Made by a program: the position numbers and the translations under genes
Notes under the pieces: generated by a model
What the model was told of the DNA's origin: nothing
What the model saw: only the letters and a program-made list of their open reading frames with translations
Database searches by the model: none
Shown here: piece by piece, positions 36,701-46,394 of the stretch
How the letters are laid out: each line of letters opens with the position of its first letter
Position numbering within the stretch: the first letter of the stretch is position 1
Assembly (NCBI RefSeq): GCF_014905175.1
Contig: NC_057788.1
Span: 14,843,404 to 14,907,403 of the forward strand
Length of the DNA stretch: 64,000 bases
Direction: 5' to 3'
Origin: Aphidius gifuensis
Taxonomy: Eukaryota; Arthropoda; Insecta; Hymenoptera; Braconidae

Positions 36701-38528
36701 TGAAAAAGCTATTGCCAATTATTGCTGAGGAAAGAATGTATCACCAAATATATTATTTCCTAGTCTAAATGAATTCTTTAGCTATTTTAGACAATAATTT
36801 CAATTTATGATAGGAGATATTGCTAAGGAATTAATTTAGACTAGGAATTAATATATTTGGTTACATTCTTTCCCTAGATACATTTGCCATAATTAATTAA
36901 TCAAAAAGCTATTGGTGACTGTTGCTAAAGATTGGATGTAACCAAATAAATTATTTCATTATCTAGATCAATTTCTCTGCAATGGTTTCTATAATACAAT
37001 AGAATCATTGTGCCAAATTGATTGTATCTTCAATAGACTTCGATGACATCATAGATGAATTTTCCAGCGACAACGCCAGAAGACAAAAACTGTTTTGATT
37101 TTCTAATGATCTATTCTTCATCTATAGGTATCACTTTTAAAATATTTTGTCTTCTATATTAATATCCACAACAATTTTTATTTAAAAAATAAAATAATTT
37201 CAGTATATTCTGGCGGTTTTGCTTGTTATACCTATATATTATTGTTAAATACACCTAACAAATGATTTCTTTTTTATATATTATATCGATAAAAATAGGG
37301 CGCAAAATATAATTTTGCCCAGGGCGCAAAAATTCCTTGTTACGGCACTGGAATTATGTACATTGAAAATCTGAATTTGTAGTGCTGTAGTAGTGTCTGT
37401 AAAGATAGACCGACAACACTACTTATGACGCATCCGTGAAGTGAAAAGATTTTAAGTATAGATAATTGTTATTTTAGCATATAGTATAACGTCACCATTT
37501 GATAAAGAGCGGTTAAAAGAACGATTACCAACCAATGTGCGCATGAGCAACTTGCAAACAAAGATTTAAATATTCATAGCAGTTATATTCTTTCCTCGTC
37601 TCTCACATGCAATATTCACGTCTTTCTCTCTTTCTTTTTGTTTTTATACTTCTTTTTTTTCTGTCGAATACTTGATATGAACACCCTACTGGTGCCGCAC
37701 GTGACCAATTTTTTTTTTCAATAATGATAAAAAAAGAATATTAAAAATATAAAAGTATATGATAATCTATACAAAGAAAAATAATAATTCTTCGTTAAAG
37801 TTAACTTACCCCAAAGAGAAGCGTAACTCCTTGACAAACTCTTGGGCTCTGAATTTTTAAAGAAACACAAAATTGTAAAATACTAGACATAATTTCATGA
37901 TCACTTTTTCCAGCTTTGATAAAGTATTGCAATAGTGTTGCACCTGCTTTACACGCTGTACAAGAAACTTTAGACATGACTGAAGTCTCAACTTCGAACA
38001 TCACTTGCCGTAAATCCATGAAATTCATTGCTTTATCTACTAAAAGCGATAAATGACCACCTTGTTGTATATTTTCAATGTCCCAGAGCATTCGCGAGTA
38101 GTTGACCTGTAGAATAAAATTACTGCCATTAACTATACGTTTGATATTAATTATTGATGATAAGGAAAAAACTTACTTTGGCCAACTGTTCGGTATTCAT
38201 GCTATCGATTATGGTCTGTGGAGTCGGTGGCAACTCTCTAACTTGTCCGACTGATGGCAATAATGTCACAAATCTATCTTCAATCCTCTCTTTTGCGGTT
38301 ATCCATTTATCTGTTAATTCAGTCCAATTTGTCTTGGCAATATTATCCTCTTTCAGCATCTTTTTCTGGTTTATAACGGCTCCTACCGAACATTTTGATT
38401 ATTAAACAACAGTGTTTTTATTAGACACTTTTTTTTTCTTCGACGTTCATTCACTTACCTAAAGTATTGTGCAACATTACTATGGCTAGTAATAAACCAG
38501 TTAGTGAAATCCATTTTTTAATTATCAT
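21760..38528 (-). CDS. SMPD1: Acid sphingomyelinase (sphingomyelin phosphodiesterase 1 type)
   Basis: This lysosomal or secreted enzyme hydrolyses sphingomyelin to ceramide and phosphocholine. Exons on the - strand are 38528-38459, 38382-38177, 38106-37810, 29269-27963 and 22012-21760. GT-AG sites and phases (1,0,0,2) agree and give 710 residues. Residues 1-23 are a signal peptide (MIIKKWISLTGLLLAIVML). A saposin-B domain (about 137-222) has all six cysteines, including CTAC and the late pair near C209 and C217. A Pro-rich linker (KKPSIKPPIAPK) follows. The metallophosphatase domain carries the metal ligands: SDTH at 258-261, TGD at 330-332, GNHE at 371-374, then GHIPPG and GHTH. The C-terminal Cys-rich tail has CNDECRKRLLC and DLRSGRSHDRKALC. 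No inactivating change is seen. The last exon is short and lies beyond a 5.9 kb intron, so the stop after YYK at 27959 is intronic. Introns of 5.9 and 8.5 kb consist largely of transposons. The product could be an SMPD2b/3-like paralogue, but the saposin domain argues for the SMPD1 class. Confidence 0.95.
22055..22599. mobile_element. Themed fold-back: GTTAACATA array with CACTCAGAGAAGGATA ends
   Basis: It starts CACTCAGAGAAGGATAAG and ends with the inverse ATATCCTTCTCTGTGTG, flanked by TA. The subterminal parts are reiterated GTTAACATACG, TTAAGATA and TAAACATA words on both sides of an unrelated AT-rich centre. Lies 43 bases inside the intron acceptor of the last sphingomyelinase exon. Confidence 0.85.
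22892..23522. mobile_element. Themed fold-back: GCCCGAC array with CCCTGGTAGAAA ends, split
   Basis: It begins CCCTGGTAGAAAAATTCC, followed by GCCCGACGTTGGCCCGACTT, and ends GTCGGGCAGCG then AAATTTCTACCAGGG. A 515-bp element (22977-23491) is inserted near its middle, so the original was only about 110 bp. Confidence 0.8.
22977..23491. mobile_element. TTAAGGAGGTTATGCACAAAT element
   Basis: Inverted ends TTAAGGAGGTTATGCACAAA and TTTGTGCATAACCTCCTTAA lie within the GCCCGAC element. TTAA on each side may be a target duplication (piggyBac-like) or part of the repeat. The interior contains TTGATCGGTTAA-type words twice and GTATATGGGGCGCAGGCGC. Another end of this family opens the window at 1-21. 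Confidence 0.8.
23523..24268. mobile_element. AAGGCWGWATGT element, copy 1, split by a MITE
   Basis: Ends AAGGCTGAATGTC and GACATTCAGC are imperfect. The interior matches 41449-42025 in inverse orientation: GGGTCAAAGTTGACAAC, CATCGGCACGTTTTCACTTC, GAGGCACCCTTGTA on the opposite strand, and AGGTAGGACAATTC. The TAGAGTGGG MITE sits inside it at 24016-24204. Confidence 0.8.
24016..24204. mobile_element. TAGAGTGGGTATAAGCAGAG MITE, copy 1
   Basis: Ends TAGAGTGGGTATAAGCAGAG and CTCTGCTTATACTCACTCTA are flanked by the 8-bp duplication CTTTAAAC (24008-24015 and 24205-24212). GTATGGAGTAGGTATAAG is repeated twice inside. hAT-type by duplication length. Confidence 0.92.
24952..25429. mobile_element. Themed fold-back: TCCGGAT array, third copy
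   Basis: Ends CCCTGGTAGAAATAATCTCT and AGAGATTATTTCTACCAGGG enclose TCCGGA words. Relative to the copy at 11657-12018 it carries a 129-bp insertion at 25025-25153. Compared with hAT copy B, about 130 bases of host element are also missing at the insertion point. Confidence 0.88.
25025..25153. mobile_element. 129-bp insertion without inverted ends, 9-bp duplication
   Basis: ATTTACGGA occurs at 25016-25024 and 25154-25162. Joining across it recreates GAGATATTTACGGAGTAA, exactly as in the 11657-12018 copy. The insert begins TATCAAGAACTTCATCG and ends AAAATAACATTTT, and repeats 21258-21378. No inverted ends are seen, so its mode of movement is unclear. One frame is open for about 40 codons. Confidence 0.75.
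26192..27154. mobile_element. hAT-like themed element: GGTCTCGGTCTC arrays, transposase relic inside
   Basis: Ends TAGGGCTTCATGCGGTACGA and its near-inverse GTACCGCATGAAGCCCTA are flanked by the 8-bp duplication GCTCTTAT. Just inside, both ends carry runs of GAGACGAGAC and GGTCTCGGTCTC in opposite orientation. The centre holds a hAT transposase fragment on the - strand (26578-26760). It is nested in the larger hAT-like element. Confidence 0.93.
26578..26760 (-). pseudogene. hAT-family transposase fragment
   Basis: The - strand reads GISKDFSQTNLKNFGLESEV and then QGITTDNASSNMTFVEELEN, continuing to a stop just after NKRRI. The TTDNASSNM segment is the typical hAT catalytic-core motif (second acidic residue, T-D-N-A-x-N-M). 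The ORF is short, lacks both the zinc-finger and the C-terminal dimerisation region, and flanking sequence shows stops. It identifies the family of the surrounding element as hAT. Confidence 0.8.
29971..30317. mobile_element. GGGTGCGTTCCGTGGCTATC fold-back
   Basis: Ends GGGTGCGTTCCGTGGCTATC and GATAGCCACGGAACGCACCC continue inward as CAGTCCGTAC..ACTTCAAAATGGCG. Flanking AAG appears on both sides (3-bp duplication). It is inserted into an AGACGTTTCAAGGGCTC arm whose mate is at about 31003-31020. Confidence 0.85.
30350..31002. mobile_element. Themed fold-back: GATC array with CCCGGGAAAAAATT ends
   Basis: It begins CCCGGGAAAAAATTCCGACG and ends TTTTTTCCCGGG. About thirty GATC sites are packed into 650 bp in words such as CGATCTGTGG, GATCTTTAAAGATC and GATCGTCACAGATC, mirrored about the centre. 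The outermost arms (GACAACGCTTTTGTCCACG) are nearly perfect inverses. Open frames here only reflect the repeat. Confidence 0.9.
31845..32967. mobile_element. CACGGAGAGAAATCCGCAGC element, about 1.1 kb
   Basis: Ends CACGGAGAGAAATCCGCAGC and GCTGCGGATTTCTCTCCGTG are flanked by TA. TTACTGTAGT-type words recur near both ends. The centre includes AAAGTCAACAACTTTTAGCG and a long A-run. No transposase is visible. A partial interior copy is at 6893-7020. Confidence 0.88.
33360..34700. repeat. Composite: TTTCCAGAAAATTAC theme around GCTAAGGAA hairpins
   Basis: At 33480-33700 there are two tandem 96-bp units (TTACTAGAACGATTAATGG in each) made of TTTCCAG/CTGGAAA words. From 33810 to 34590 follow at least four consecutive hairpins with AAGCAGTAGCTAAGGAAAAG, GTTGCC/GGCAAC and their inverses. 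The CTGGAAA theme resumes at 34590-34690. This fits insertion of a hairpin array into a CTGGAAA-themed element, but outer ends are unclear. Confidence 0.7.
34907..35145. mobile_element. Themed fold-back: CCGGCATGAGAT motif with CCCTGGTAGAAATA end
   Basis: The left end is CCCTGGTAGAAATATTTCTC; the right end AATATTCCAACCGGGG is a diverged inverse. CCGGCATGAGAT and ATCTCATGCCGG words fill the interior with ATTACTCCGG. AT flanks both sides. Confidence 0.75.
35500..36060 (+). repeat. Dispersed repeat related to 55980-56280
   Basis: Two tandem diverged units here share AATATCGTGAAA-CTA, CGTCGATTGAAACCTTA and TTAGGCCCTG. A third is at 55980-56280 (CGTCGTCGATTGAATCATTG, TTGGGCCCTG, AAAAAGTCACACGAAAAG). 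No open frame. Possibly fragments of a larger element. Confidence 0.6.
36085..37350. mobile_element. hAT-like element CAGTGCCGTAACAA, copy B
   Basis: Inverted relative to copy A (24850-27851), with the exact 8-bp duplication GAATTATG at 36077-36084 and 37351-37358. Ends CAGTGCCGTAACAAGG and CCTTGTTACGGCACTG. It preserves about 130 bases lost in copy A (around 37140-37255) and has no nested insertions. Both copies sit in introns of one gene. Confidence 0.95.
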
Positions 38529-39038
38529 GCTATTTATTGAATTTCCAATATACTTTCTGAAAAAAAAAAAAAATTATATACTTATATTTAAAAAAAAAAT
38601 ATGTGTAAATGTACATTTACGTATAGACAATAATTCAACGATTCGTAAATTTTTTTCAAAAATTATAAAATTTAGGTCACTTGGAAACAAACTAAAGTAT
38701 TAGGCAATCCATTGACCTTCATTGATTCTTTCACGTTCGATGTATGCACATGATCATGAGTATGATGTTTTTAATATCTTTCATCAGCCTTTATTAGATT
38801 TCAAATTCCAGAATATTCCTTGGGTTACAGACGTATAATAATAATTTTCGTTCAAGTACCAGATAATGCTGAAATTAAATAGGTTGTTGTCGCTAACTTT
38901 GTTATCAGCATTGAACATAAGATAATTATAATTATAATTACAGTTATAATTAAAAGGCAATATATGAAAAATATAAACTCGCGGACAATTTTTTGACTGC
39001 AAATAGTTTTTTTTAAAGAATATAATATTTTATTGATA

Positions 39039-40597
39039 GGCATGCTGTTAGATCGACACATTTAAAATTGACACGGGCTAGTTAGACACATAAAATTTTC
39101 ACAAATAAAAAAGACACAAATTAATTAGATACAATTTAGAACGACACAAATTAAATTCACACGTATTAATCGGACACATAATATTTTAATTATTTTATAT
39201 GACACACAAAAATATTACACTCATAATTAGACACAAAATAATTCGACACAAAATAATTAATAAAAAATATAATAGACACATATAAATTATTATTAGACAC
39301 ATAAAAATACAACAAAAATAAATTAGACACATTAAAAATAGAAACATTGAAGATAGACACATAATAAATCGACACGTAATAATCGGACACATTAAAATAA
39401 AAAACTTCAAAGAACGACACAATAAATTAGACACTATTTAAAACGACACATATTAATTAATATTTGACACATAAAAATACGACAAAAATTAATTAGACAC
39501 ATAAATATAAAATTGTTGAAGTTAGACACATAATATATTGACATGTTTTAATCGGACACATTAAAATAAAAGAACGACACAAATAAAATTTAAACCTAAT
39601 AGTTGGACACATAGATGAGTTTGAGTCCCACATAGACAAATTCGTCTATTACAGTGTGTCGGTAATTCAGAAAAAAAATGAGAGATGGCACTGAATGTGT
39701 TTTTCTCTTTTTAAATGGTCAACGTTTTAAAAATTGAATTGATTTAATTAGATTACATAATTAGTTGCAAAAATAATGAAATAACATAATTGAAAGACAA
39801 AGAATATGTGATATTTAATTATGTTATCTAATTAAATCAATTCAATTTTTAAAACGTTGACCATTTAAAAAGAAACATTCCTCATCTCATTTTATTCTGA
39901 ATTACCGACACACTGTAATAGACGAAAGGTCTATGTGAACTCAAGTTTAAACCCTACTAATGTCGTTCTTATTTAATGTGTCCGATTAAAACATGTCAAT
40001 ATATTATGTGTCCTTCAACAATTTTATATTTAATGTCTATTAATTTTGTCATTAACAATTAATTAATATGTGTCTATTATATTTTTTATTAATTATTTTG
40101 TGTCTAACTATGAGTATAATATTTTTATGTGTCTTATAAAATAATTAAAATATTATGTGTCCGATTAATACATGTAAATTTAATTTGTGTCGTTTTAAAT
40201 AGTGTCTAATTTATTGTGTCGTTCTTTGAAGTTTTTTATTTTAATGTGTCCGATTATTACGTGTCGATTTATTATGTGTCTATCTTCAATGTTTCTATTT
40301 TTAATGTGTCTAATTTATTTTTGTTGTATTTTTATGTGTCTAATAATAATTTATATGTGTCTATTATATTTTTTATTAATTATTTTGTGTCGAATTATTT
40401 TGTGTCTAATTATAAGTGTAATATTTTTGTGTGTCTTATAAAATAATTAAAATATTATGTGTCCGATTAATACGTGTGAATTTAATTTGTGTCGTTCTAA
40501 AATGTATCTAATTAATTTGTGTCTTTTTTATTTGTGAAAATTTTATGTGTTTAACTAGCCTGTGTCAATTTTCAATGTGTCGATCTAACAGCATGCC
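39039..40597. mobile_element. Themed giant hairpin: GACACATAA array, arms over 700 bp
   Basis: Ends GGCATGCTGTTAGATCGACA and TGTCGATCTAACAGCATGCC. The left arm is dozens of AGACACATAA/CGACACAAATAA words; the right arm is their inverse, and within 39190-39434 against 40202-40446 the arms differ at very few bases. The middle (39600-39930) is another inverted pair, AATTCGTCTATTACAGTGTG and CACACTGTAATAGACG. Translated frames in the arms are repeat artefacts. It starts about 510 bp upstream of the sphingomyelinase start codon. Confidence 0.95.
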
Positions 40598-41448
40598 ACT
40601 GATATCAGTTATGATATTCATTGCAATAAATAGTAATCGGAAAAAGCGAAGATTTGTATGGTTCTCATGATTACGGTTTTTTTAAACTTGGTATATGGGT
40701 TTTTTCGCTAATAAACTTTATAAAATAAAGACAAACGGTAATGGGTTTGAATTTCATCAACCGTTATTCGACCCACCAATGGGTTGAACCAACTAAAACT
40801 TGCTTTTACTTTGGGATTTTTGTCTTTTTTTTTCAAAGCGATGTATGAATGTGACGCACACATAATTCCAACAGCGCAAATCGTGAACATTGGTTTTCAA
40901 GTTTGTATTCATTATTTACATATTTATCACATATTCATCATACACATCAACTTAAAATAATTCTCATATAATTTTCTTTTTACCTGAAGAATCCAATTCT
41001 TCGAAATAAATGTACAGAATTCGAACAATTCTGTACACCGAAAAAAACAAATTGTTGTGCTAAACTTATTAATTAAATTTTTTTAACAAATATCGAAATT
41101 GCACATACTAAACAAAATTTTAATTGTATAGTTGGGTTGGTGCAAAAATTTTAAAAAAATTAATTTTTATGATTTTTGTAAAAGATAGATTGAAAAAAAT
41201 TTTATAGAAATGCAAAATTTTTTTTTATTCCGTAGCTAATTAATAATTAAGCTTTAAAGTTTATTCAAAAAGTTAAGCATCCTGAACGTTTTGCTATTGG
41301 TCTGACGTCACAATTCGCTTTTTGGTTGCGCGCGCTCGGTTCAAACGCAAGTAGTAGTAGTGATAGACAGAGTGTGATGAGTGTGCATTGTATGTGTGAA
41401 CTGTATTACGTGCTATGGTGTGTGTGTGTATTGTATTATTCCATAGTT
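40598..41448. other. Spacer, no gene
   Basis: AT-rich; an isolated GGGTTGGTGCAAAAATT at 41143 recalls a mariner end but has no partner. Confidence 0.5.
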
Positions 41449-42025
41449 TTAAGGCAGTATGTAAATCCTAAGGTAGGATAATTCTTTGGGTTCAAAGAGG
41501 CACCCTTGTAACCATAGCTTAAAAAAATAATAAGTGCCCTCTAATGTCTAAAATTTGTATACTTTACTGACGCGTCTTTAGAAGTATGAGTGAGGGCGCC
41601 TCGTATTTACACACACTAATACTACTTCAGCAGATTTTCAATGCTTCGCCTGGTACTTTTTGACTGTTTTTGACCCTAAATTTTCGTCTTAAATAATTAA
41701 TAACTTTTAAAATTCGTGGTAGAAATCGATGATTTTTTTTTAATTATTTTTGTTATTAAAAGAAGTATAAGCTGTAGTAAAATAAAGGTTTTCTGTGAGA
41801 GCGTTTTTTCAATAGAAGTGAAAACGTGCCGATGCTTCCTATGCTTGTGTGTTAAAGTGTTAAATTGTTGTCAACTTTGACCCTAATTATCTCGGTCAAA
41901 TCGTGGTAGAAAATTACAAAAAAAATTTGATAAAATAGATCTTTATTTCACTTAAAAAATAAGCCTTCTTTGATCAAAATCTGTGAGAGGGAATTTTTTT
42001 TCAATATTTTGACATACTGCCTTAA
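41449..42025. mobile_element. TTAAGGCAGTATGT element, copy 2
   Basis: TTAAGGCAGTATGT at the left and ACATACTGCCTTAA at the right; the outer TTAA could be a duplicated piggyBac-type target. The interior is the inverse of 23523-24268 without its nested MITE, giving an empty-site reference for that insertion (TTATTTTTTTAAGCTA here). Confidence 0.8.
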
Positions 42026-42605
42026 TCAGTTCGAATGAGTTCGGGACGCGGATCATGACGTCATAGCTCGGGCATGTTCGGAGCATTTGAATTACAACTC
42101 CTCCCACTCGATTTTCAATTAAAAATTACTCAATTAACAAGTGATAGAAAAAAATATATATATATCACATTATCGGTTATAACTTATAACTTATAAGGTA
42201 TATAAAAATGCAAAAAAAAAAAAAATTGTAAACCAACCCAAAAGGTGTACGTTTTTTGGAAATAATATATTTTTTTGGGGAAGTAATCAGACACTCATTA
42301 TTTTTATGTGGGTTATGGAAATTGACTACTGTTATTATTATACGTTTAAAAGGATATATCATATATTAAGCTTGGCTATATAGACATATTGGGATAAGCA
42401 TAAGCTGCCAATACTTGAGTTTTATTTTTTTTTTTTCATATATAATTATCGATTTATTAGAACCATATATATTTACACCATGAATTATTGGTATCACTTG
42501 GACTTGAACTCGGTACTTCCCGCGTGACATCTCAGAACCTTTACCTAATATAAATATAAATTTTATTTGCATTTGTTCTCTATATATTTATAAATGTCAA
42601 GAAAT
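42026..42605. other. Dispersed segment and tRNA-like stretch
   Basis: 42027-42135 is the relative of 20330-20440. On the - strand, 42480-42560 reads TGTCACGCGGGAAGTACCGA followed by GTTCAAGTCC, a tRNA-like B-box region without a complete cloverleaf. 42140-42470 is AT-rich. Confidence 0.5.
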
Positions 42606-42609
42606 CAAA

Positions 42610-42960
42610 AAAAAAATCAGTCTTGGTGACCCGAAGGACAACCGAAACTCGGCTGATAAATGGCAAGGTTGGCCAGTCTTTAATGCGCCAAGTCTTGACT
42701 TAATTGTAAATTCTTATAAACTTGGCCACCAAATAATTTACTAAGGCTTGGCTGATGAATATCTCGAAAAAAGCTGGCTAGCTCTTCTTCAATCAATGGT
42801 TGATCAAGCAATGACATACGAGTCTTGGTAAGCAAAGAACCAGACAAGAGTCAGCCAAGCCTTGGCCCATGGATGGCGCACGATTGGCTGCCATTATCAA
42901 GACAATGCTTGGCCGTGTTGTGAATCTCGGCAATTCCTACACGGGAATCCATGAATAAAC
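42610..42960. repeat. Themed block: CTTGGCCA/TTGGCTGA array
   Basis: Words such as AAGGTTGGCCAG, AGGCTTGGCTGA, AAGCCTTGGCCC and ATGCTTGGCC recur. The right end is GGCAATTCCTACACGGG, resembling CCCRTGTAGGAAT ends elsewhere. I do not find a matching left end. Confidence 0.55.
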
Positions 42961-45874
42961 GGATGCACCCTAATGTACTCCAAAAGTTTCTTAAAATTTG
43001 CCAAACTTGAATTTTGGACGACCAAGTGACTTGAGAAACGCACCCATGAACACAATACCGAGGTCCACACAGACCATCGGGCGTTATTATAAGAAGTTAT
43101 TAACGTATTTATGGTTTGGTCAAAGACGATTCAGCAAAGTGGTTGTGACCTTCTTCGTATTATCATATGTATATTCATATTTATATATGAATAAACGGTA
43201 TCTATGTACCGGACAAGAAAGCAAGGCATAAAAAGATGTTGTTCACAAGCACTGACTTTCTCTTTTACTTGTCGTAAAGGATATTTTCCGGAATTGAGAT
43301 GGTTTAATTTATAACAACATCAATAAATCTTTGAAAAAATGAACCTACTATTTCAACGGAATGAGCAAAAAAAAATTTATAATATCAACAGTAGAACAAT
43401 TATTGATAGACATTTTATTTCTACCATATTATCAGCAATTCAATAGCTGTTTAAAGTACAATGAAAGCGTTTTAATGACTATAAGATCCGAATAATGACA
43501 GTTCAAGGTCAACTTATTATACTGTTATGTATATCGAACCATATTTAACAAAAAATGTGGGGACGAGATAAATCAAAAAGAAAAGAAATATAATCAATGA
43601 GGTCGTTGACCTTAAAAAATATCTACAGAAATGGGGCGAGAGAGTACAATGATATACCTGATTTTTTTTTTTTCATTTCGATTTTATAATCACTGAAAAA
43701 GTATGTACTAAAAAAGATGTAAATATATATTTGGGTGCCTATTTTTTTTTTAACAATTTTGTATTATTCGGGTCATATATACATAATATTATTATGTAAT
43801 TAACCTTTATATAATAAGAAGGATATGGAAAATAAATATATACATTTTCAAAAAAAAATCTTACGATACATATATATATATATACCCAATTTGATAATAT
43901 GTTAAAAGTCACGGACGCACCTTCCCACGTCTACGGAAATCTTTAAAGATATCCAGCGGTATATAAAAAAATGATTTCTGGACATATAAAAATAATCGTT
44001 GGTTATCTCCAAAAGTTTGCAAAGTACTCCGAGAAAGATTTCCGTATGTACTCAAAATTATCATCAAATAGTGTATCTGTGTGTATCTTCTCAGGTATAA
44101 AAGAAAATGAAAATAAAATGTTTTGTTTACAGTATCACTAAAAAATGCTTTTTTTTCGAAGACTCACCATTGTTTCTTAACGTCGTTTTTTATTTATTGT
44201 TTCTATTTTTGTGCTGGTTGGCTATTTAAATTTAAAAAAAATCTTCATATTTTTAATTGATTTGAAAATTTGAATACTAGAATTTTTAAGAGAGAACTAA
44301 CAAATTAGAATTTGATATGCAATGATGATAATTTACGAAAAAAAACTACCGTTGTGTTTGAATCATATAACGGTTAAAAATGAATGTTTTTACCTACTAA
44401 AATTAACATTTAAATATGCATCCTCAAGGCTGAGCGCAAATTGGGTTTTTTTAACCAAGCTGATAAAAAGTTGCTATTTGAATTTTTAAATTTTATTGGT
44501 CCGCATAGAACAAAAAACAGTTATACTAACAATTAAACTTTGATATTGATAAAATAATCTTTTATTGAAAATCATTTTTTGATACAGCTATTTAGCAATA
44601 TTCCCAAATAATCTATTTTCTTTAATTATATGACACAAAGAAAATAAAATCATTATATCACTTAGAGGGTGTTTGTTTTATTTTTTTTATAAATTCTGAG
44701 AATTGTCAACTTTGGCACTGAAAAAAACCAGATAAGTTTTCAATTTCACAAAAAAAAGTTTAGCAGAACTTTAAGTAATTACATGAAAAAAAAAACTATT
44801 CGCATAAACATATATCTCTTTTTTTTGAATTAGAAACTTGTTGATAAAGTGAAGAGAATAGATTACTTACATTTGATTTGACCCCACTTAATAATGAATA
44901 AAGAATACGATTCCGTTCATCTATTTAATTTCAATACCATCAACAAAAATTTTTAACTGTTTTTAACTTAGGTTTATTTATTTTTATTATTCGTTTTGGA
45001 AAAATGATTCCCTTTTTTTTTTAATATTACGTTAATAATACAAATTTTAAAGCTCGTAAAAGAAGACTATATTTCGAAGTTTCGCACTTTATTGAACAAA
45101 AAAATAACAATAACGAAATGTTGAAATAAACATATCAAAGAAACGGATGTAGCTACGACACTACACTCGGCGATTGTACATTGCAAACTGAGGCTCAGAA
45201 AACGTGATTGGCTTACTTATGCTACTACTCAACGTAAAATATATCCGTTATAGTAGTATCGAGTATGTATGTTATGAGACTTCTTGGATATATTTTAATA
45301 TTTGAAAAGTTACCTGTCCTCACAGCAAGCTAGGGTACTGGTTGCTAGTAGTTTAAGAAATCATTTATTGGGAAATCAGTTGGCATTGCCAACCCTGACA
45401 TGCGCATTACACTTGGTTGACAGGTTATGGAAAAACTAAAACCGAACCTGGAGGAGTTTAGGGATGGTTTAGGAAAGTCTAGGAAATCATTATAAAAGTT
45501 GAGGGAGCGATACTTAATGAGTGATCAATTAATAACAACAGATGTAGAATTAGCTGACAGTTAATTTAAAAAAGAAAAGATTAAGATTATAAAATCATCA
45601 GTAGATGTTAAAATACAGTTTAAAAAATTTTAATCAATGATTTTGAATTATAATATTATAATTGAATATTGAATTAGGAGTTGTGTATTTGCACAATGCC
45701 ATTTTCGTGCCATGAGTATAGCGTAACACTTGAATTTAAAGTCAAAACTAGTCTACCTGACACCCAGGGATGAGCATGTATAAAATTTAATGTTTGAAAC
45801 TATGTAAAAAACAGTGTATAAAACTATGTTTTAAACATCACTAAGTTTATGCATTGAAATATAATAAAACTGCA
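42961..45874. other. Repeat-poor AT-rich stretch, no gene found
   Basis: Nearly 3 kb without a recognisable gene, inverted-repeat element or tandem array. A 77-codon frame at 42998-43231 has no recognisable family. Short TATA microsatellites occur near 43870. Confidence 0.5.
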
Positions 45875-46038
45875 GCAGTCCAATTCACAGGGCATTACAA
45901 TTTAGGGTTTTTTTCCTCTACTGGTGGCGCTTGTAGAGCTTTTGTATGTGAAATCTATATAAAAAAAATTTGAAAAGCGCCATTACCGGCAAAAAAAAGC
46001 CCTAAATTGTAAAAAATTTGCCCTGTGAATTGGACTGC
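45875..46038. mobile_element. GCAGTCCAATTCA MITE, copy 1
   Basis: A 164-bp element with ends GCAGTCCAATTCACAGGGC and GCCCTGTGAATTGGACTGC and arms TTACAATTTAGGG / CCCTAAATTGTAA. The core GGCGCTTGTAGAGCTTTTG and GAAATCTATATAAAAAAA is shared with the GCACCCGTATTCA family. Confidence 0.92.
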
Positions 46039-46064
46039 GGGGACTCGTTCGGTAAGCTATCAGA

Positions 46065-46388
46065 GGTAAGCTCCAAAATCTCCGTTGGTTCGGGATCTTG
46101 GTGAAGATGACAGTGATTCAGATCAAATATAAAAAAAATTCGAAAACCCCTATTTACTTCCCTAGATTAGTGTCAAATGATATTTGATGTTTTTTCAGTA
46201 AACAGAGAAGAATAATATTAGTCAGTTTTTTTATTATTATCAATAATAAGTATAAACGATTAAATCATCATTGCGATAACAAAAAAGGAAAATAACGCAC
46301 AATCAAGGCTGCCAACAAAAAAAAAGTATATAACACTGATATTCGCCATCTTGGAGATCCCGAACCAACGGAGGTTTTGGAACTTACC
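46065..46388. mobile_element. GGTAAGYTCCAAAA fold-back
   Basis: GGTAAGCTCCAAAATCTCCG and CCGTTGGTTCGGGATCTTGG at the left are mirrored by CCAACGGAGGTTTTGGAACT and TTACC at the right. A partial relative is at 57862-57905 (GGCTAAGTTCCAAAACCGCC). Confidence 0.8.
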
Positions 46389-46394
46389 CTAGGA

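Larger units (their letters stand above)
29270..37809 (-). other. Sphingomyelinase intron 3 (8.5 kb)
   Basis: The intron runs from GTAAGT at 37809 to TTTTAG at 29270. Elements inside are listed at 29971, 30350, 31845, 33360, 34907, 35500 and 36085. Stretches 29280-29960, 31030-31840, 32970-33355 and 37360-37800 show no gene. A tRNA-like B-box (- strand, CAGTTCAAGCCCACG) lies at 29815-29840. Confidence 0.8.

Noticed and set aside
39190..40446. Paired 76-79-codon Cys/Leu/Ile/Met-rich 'proteins' on opposite strands
   Set aside because: They are translations of the GACACATAA words in the two arms of one hairpin; the match between them reflects the inverted repeat, not protein conservation.
41143..41160. 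Possible mariner terminal repeat GGGTTGGTGCAAAAATT
   Set aside because: No inverse partner or transposase found within the window; too short alone.
42998..43231. 77-codon + strand frame
   Set aside because: No recognisable motif and no splice or codon support.
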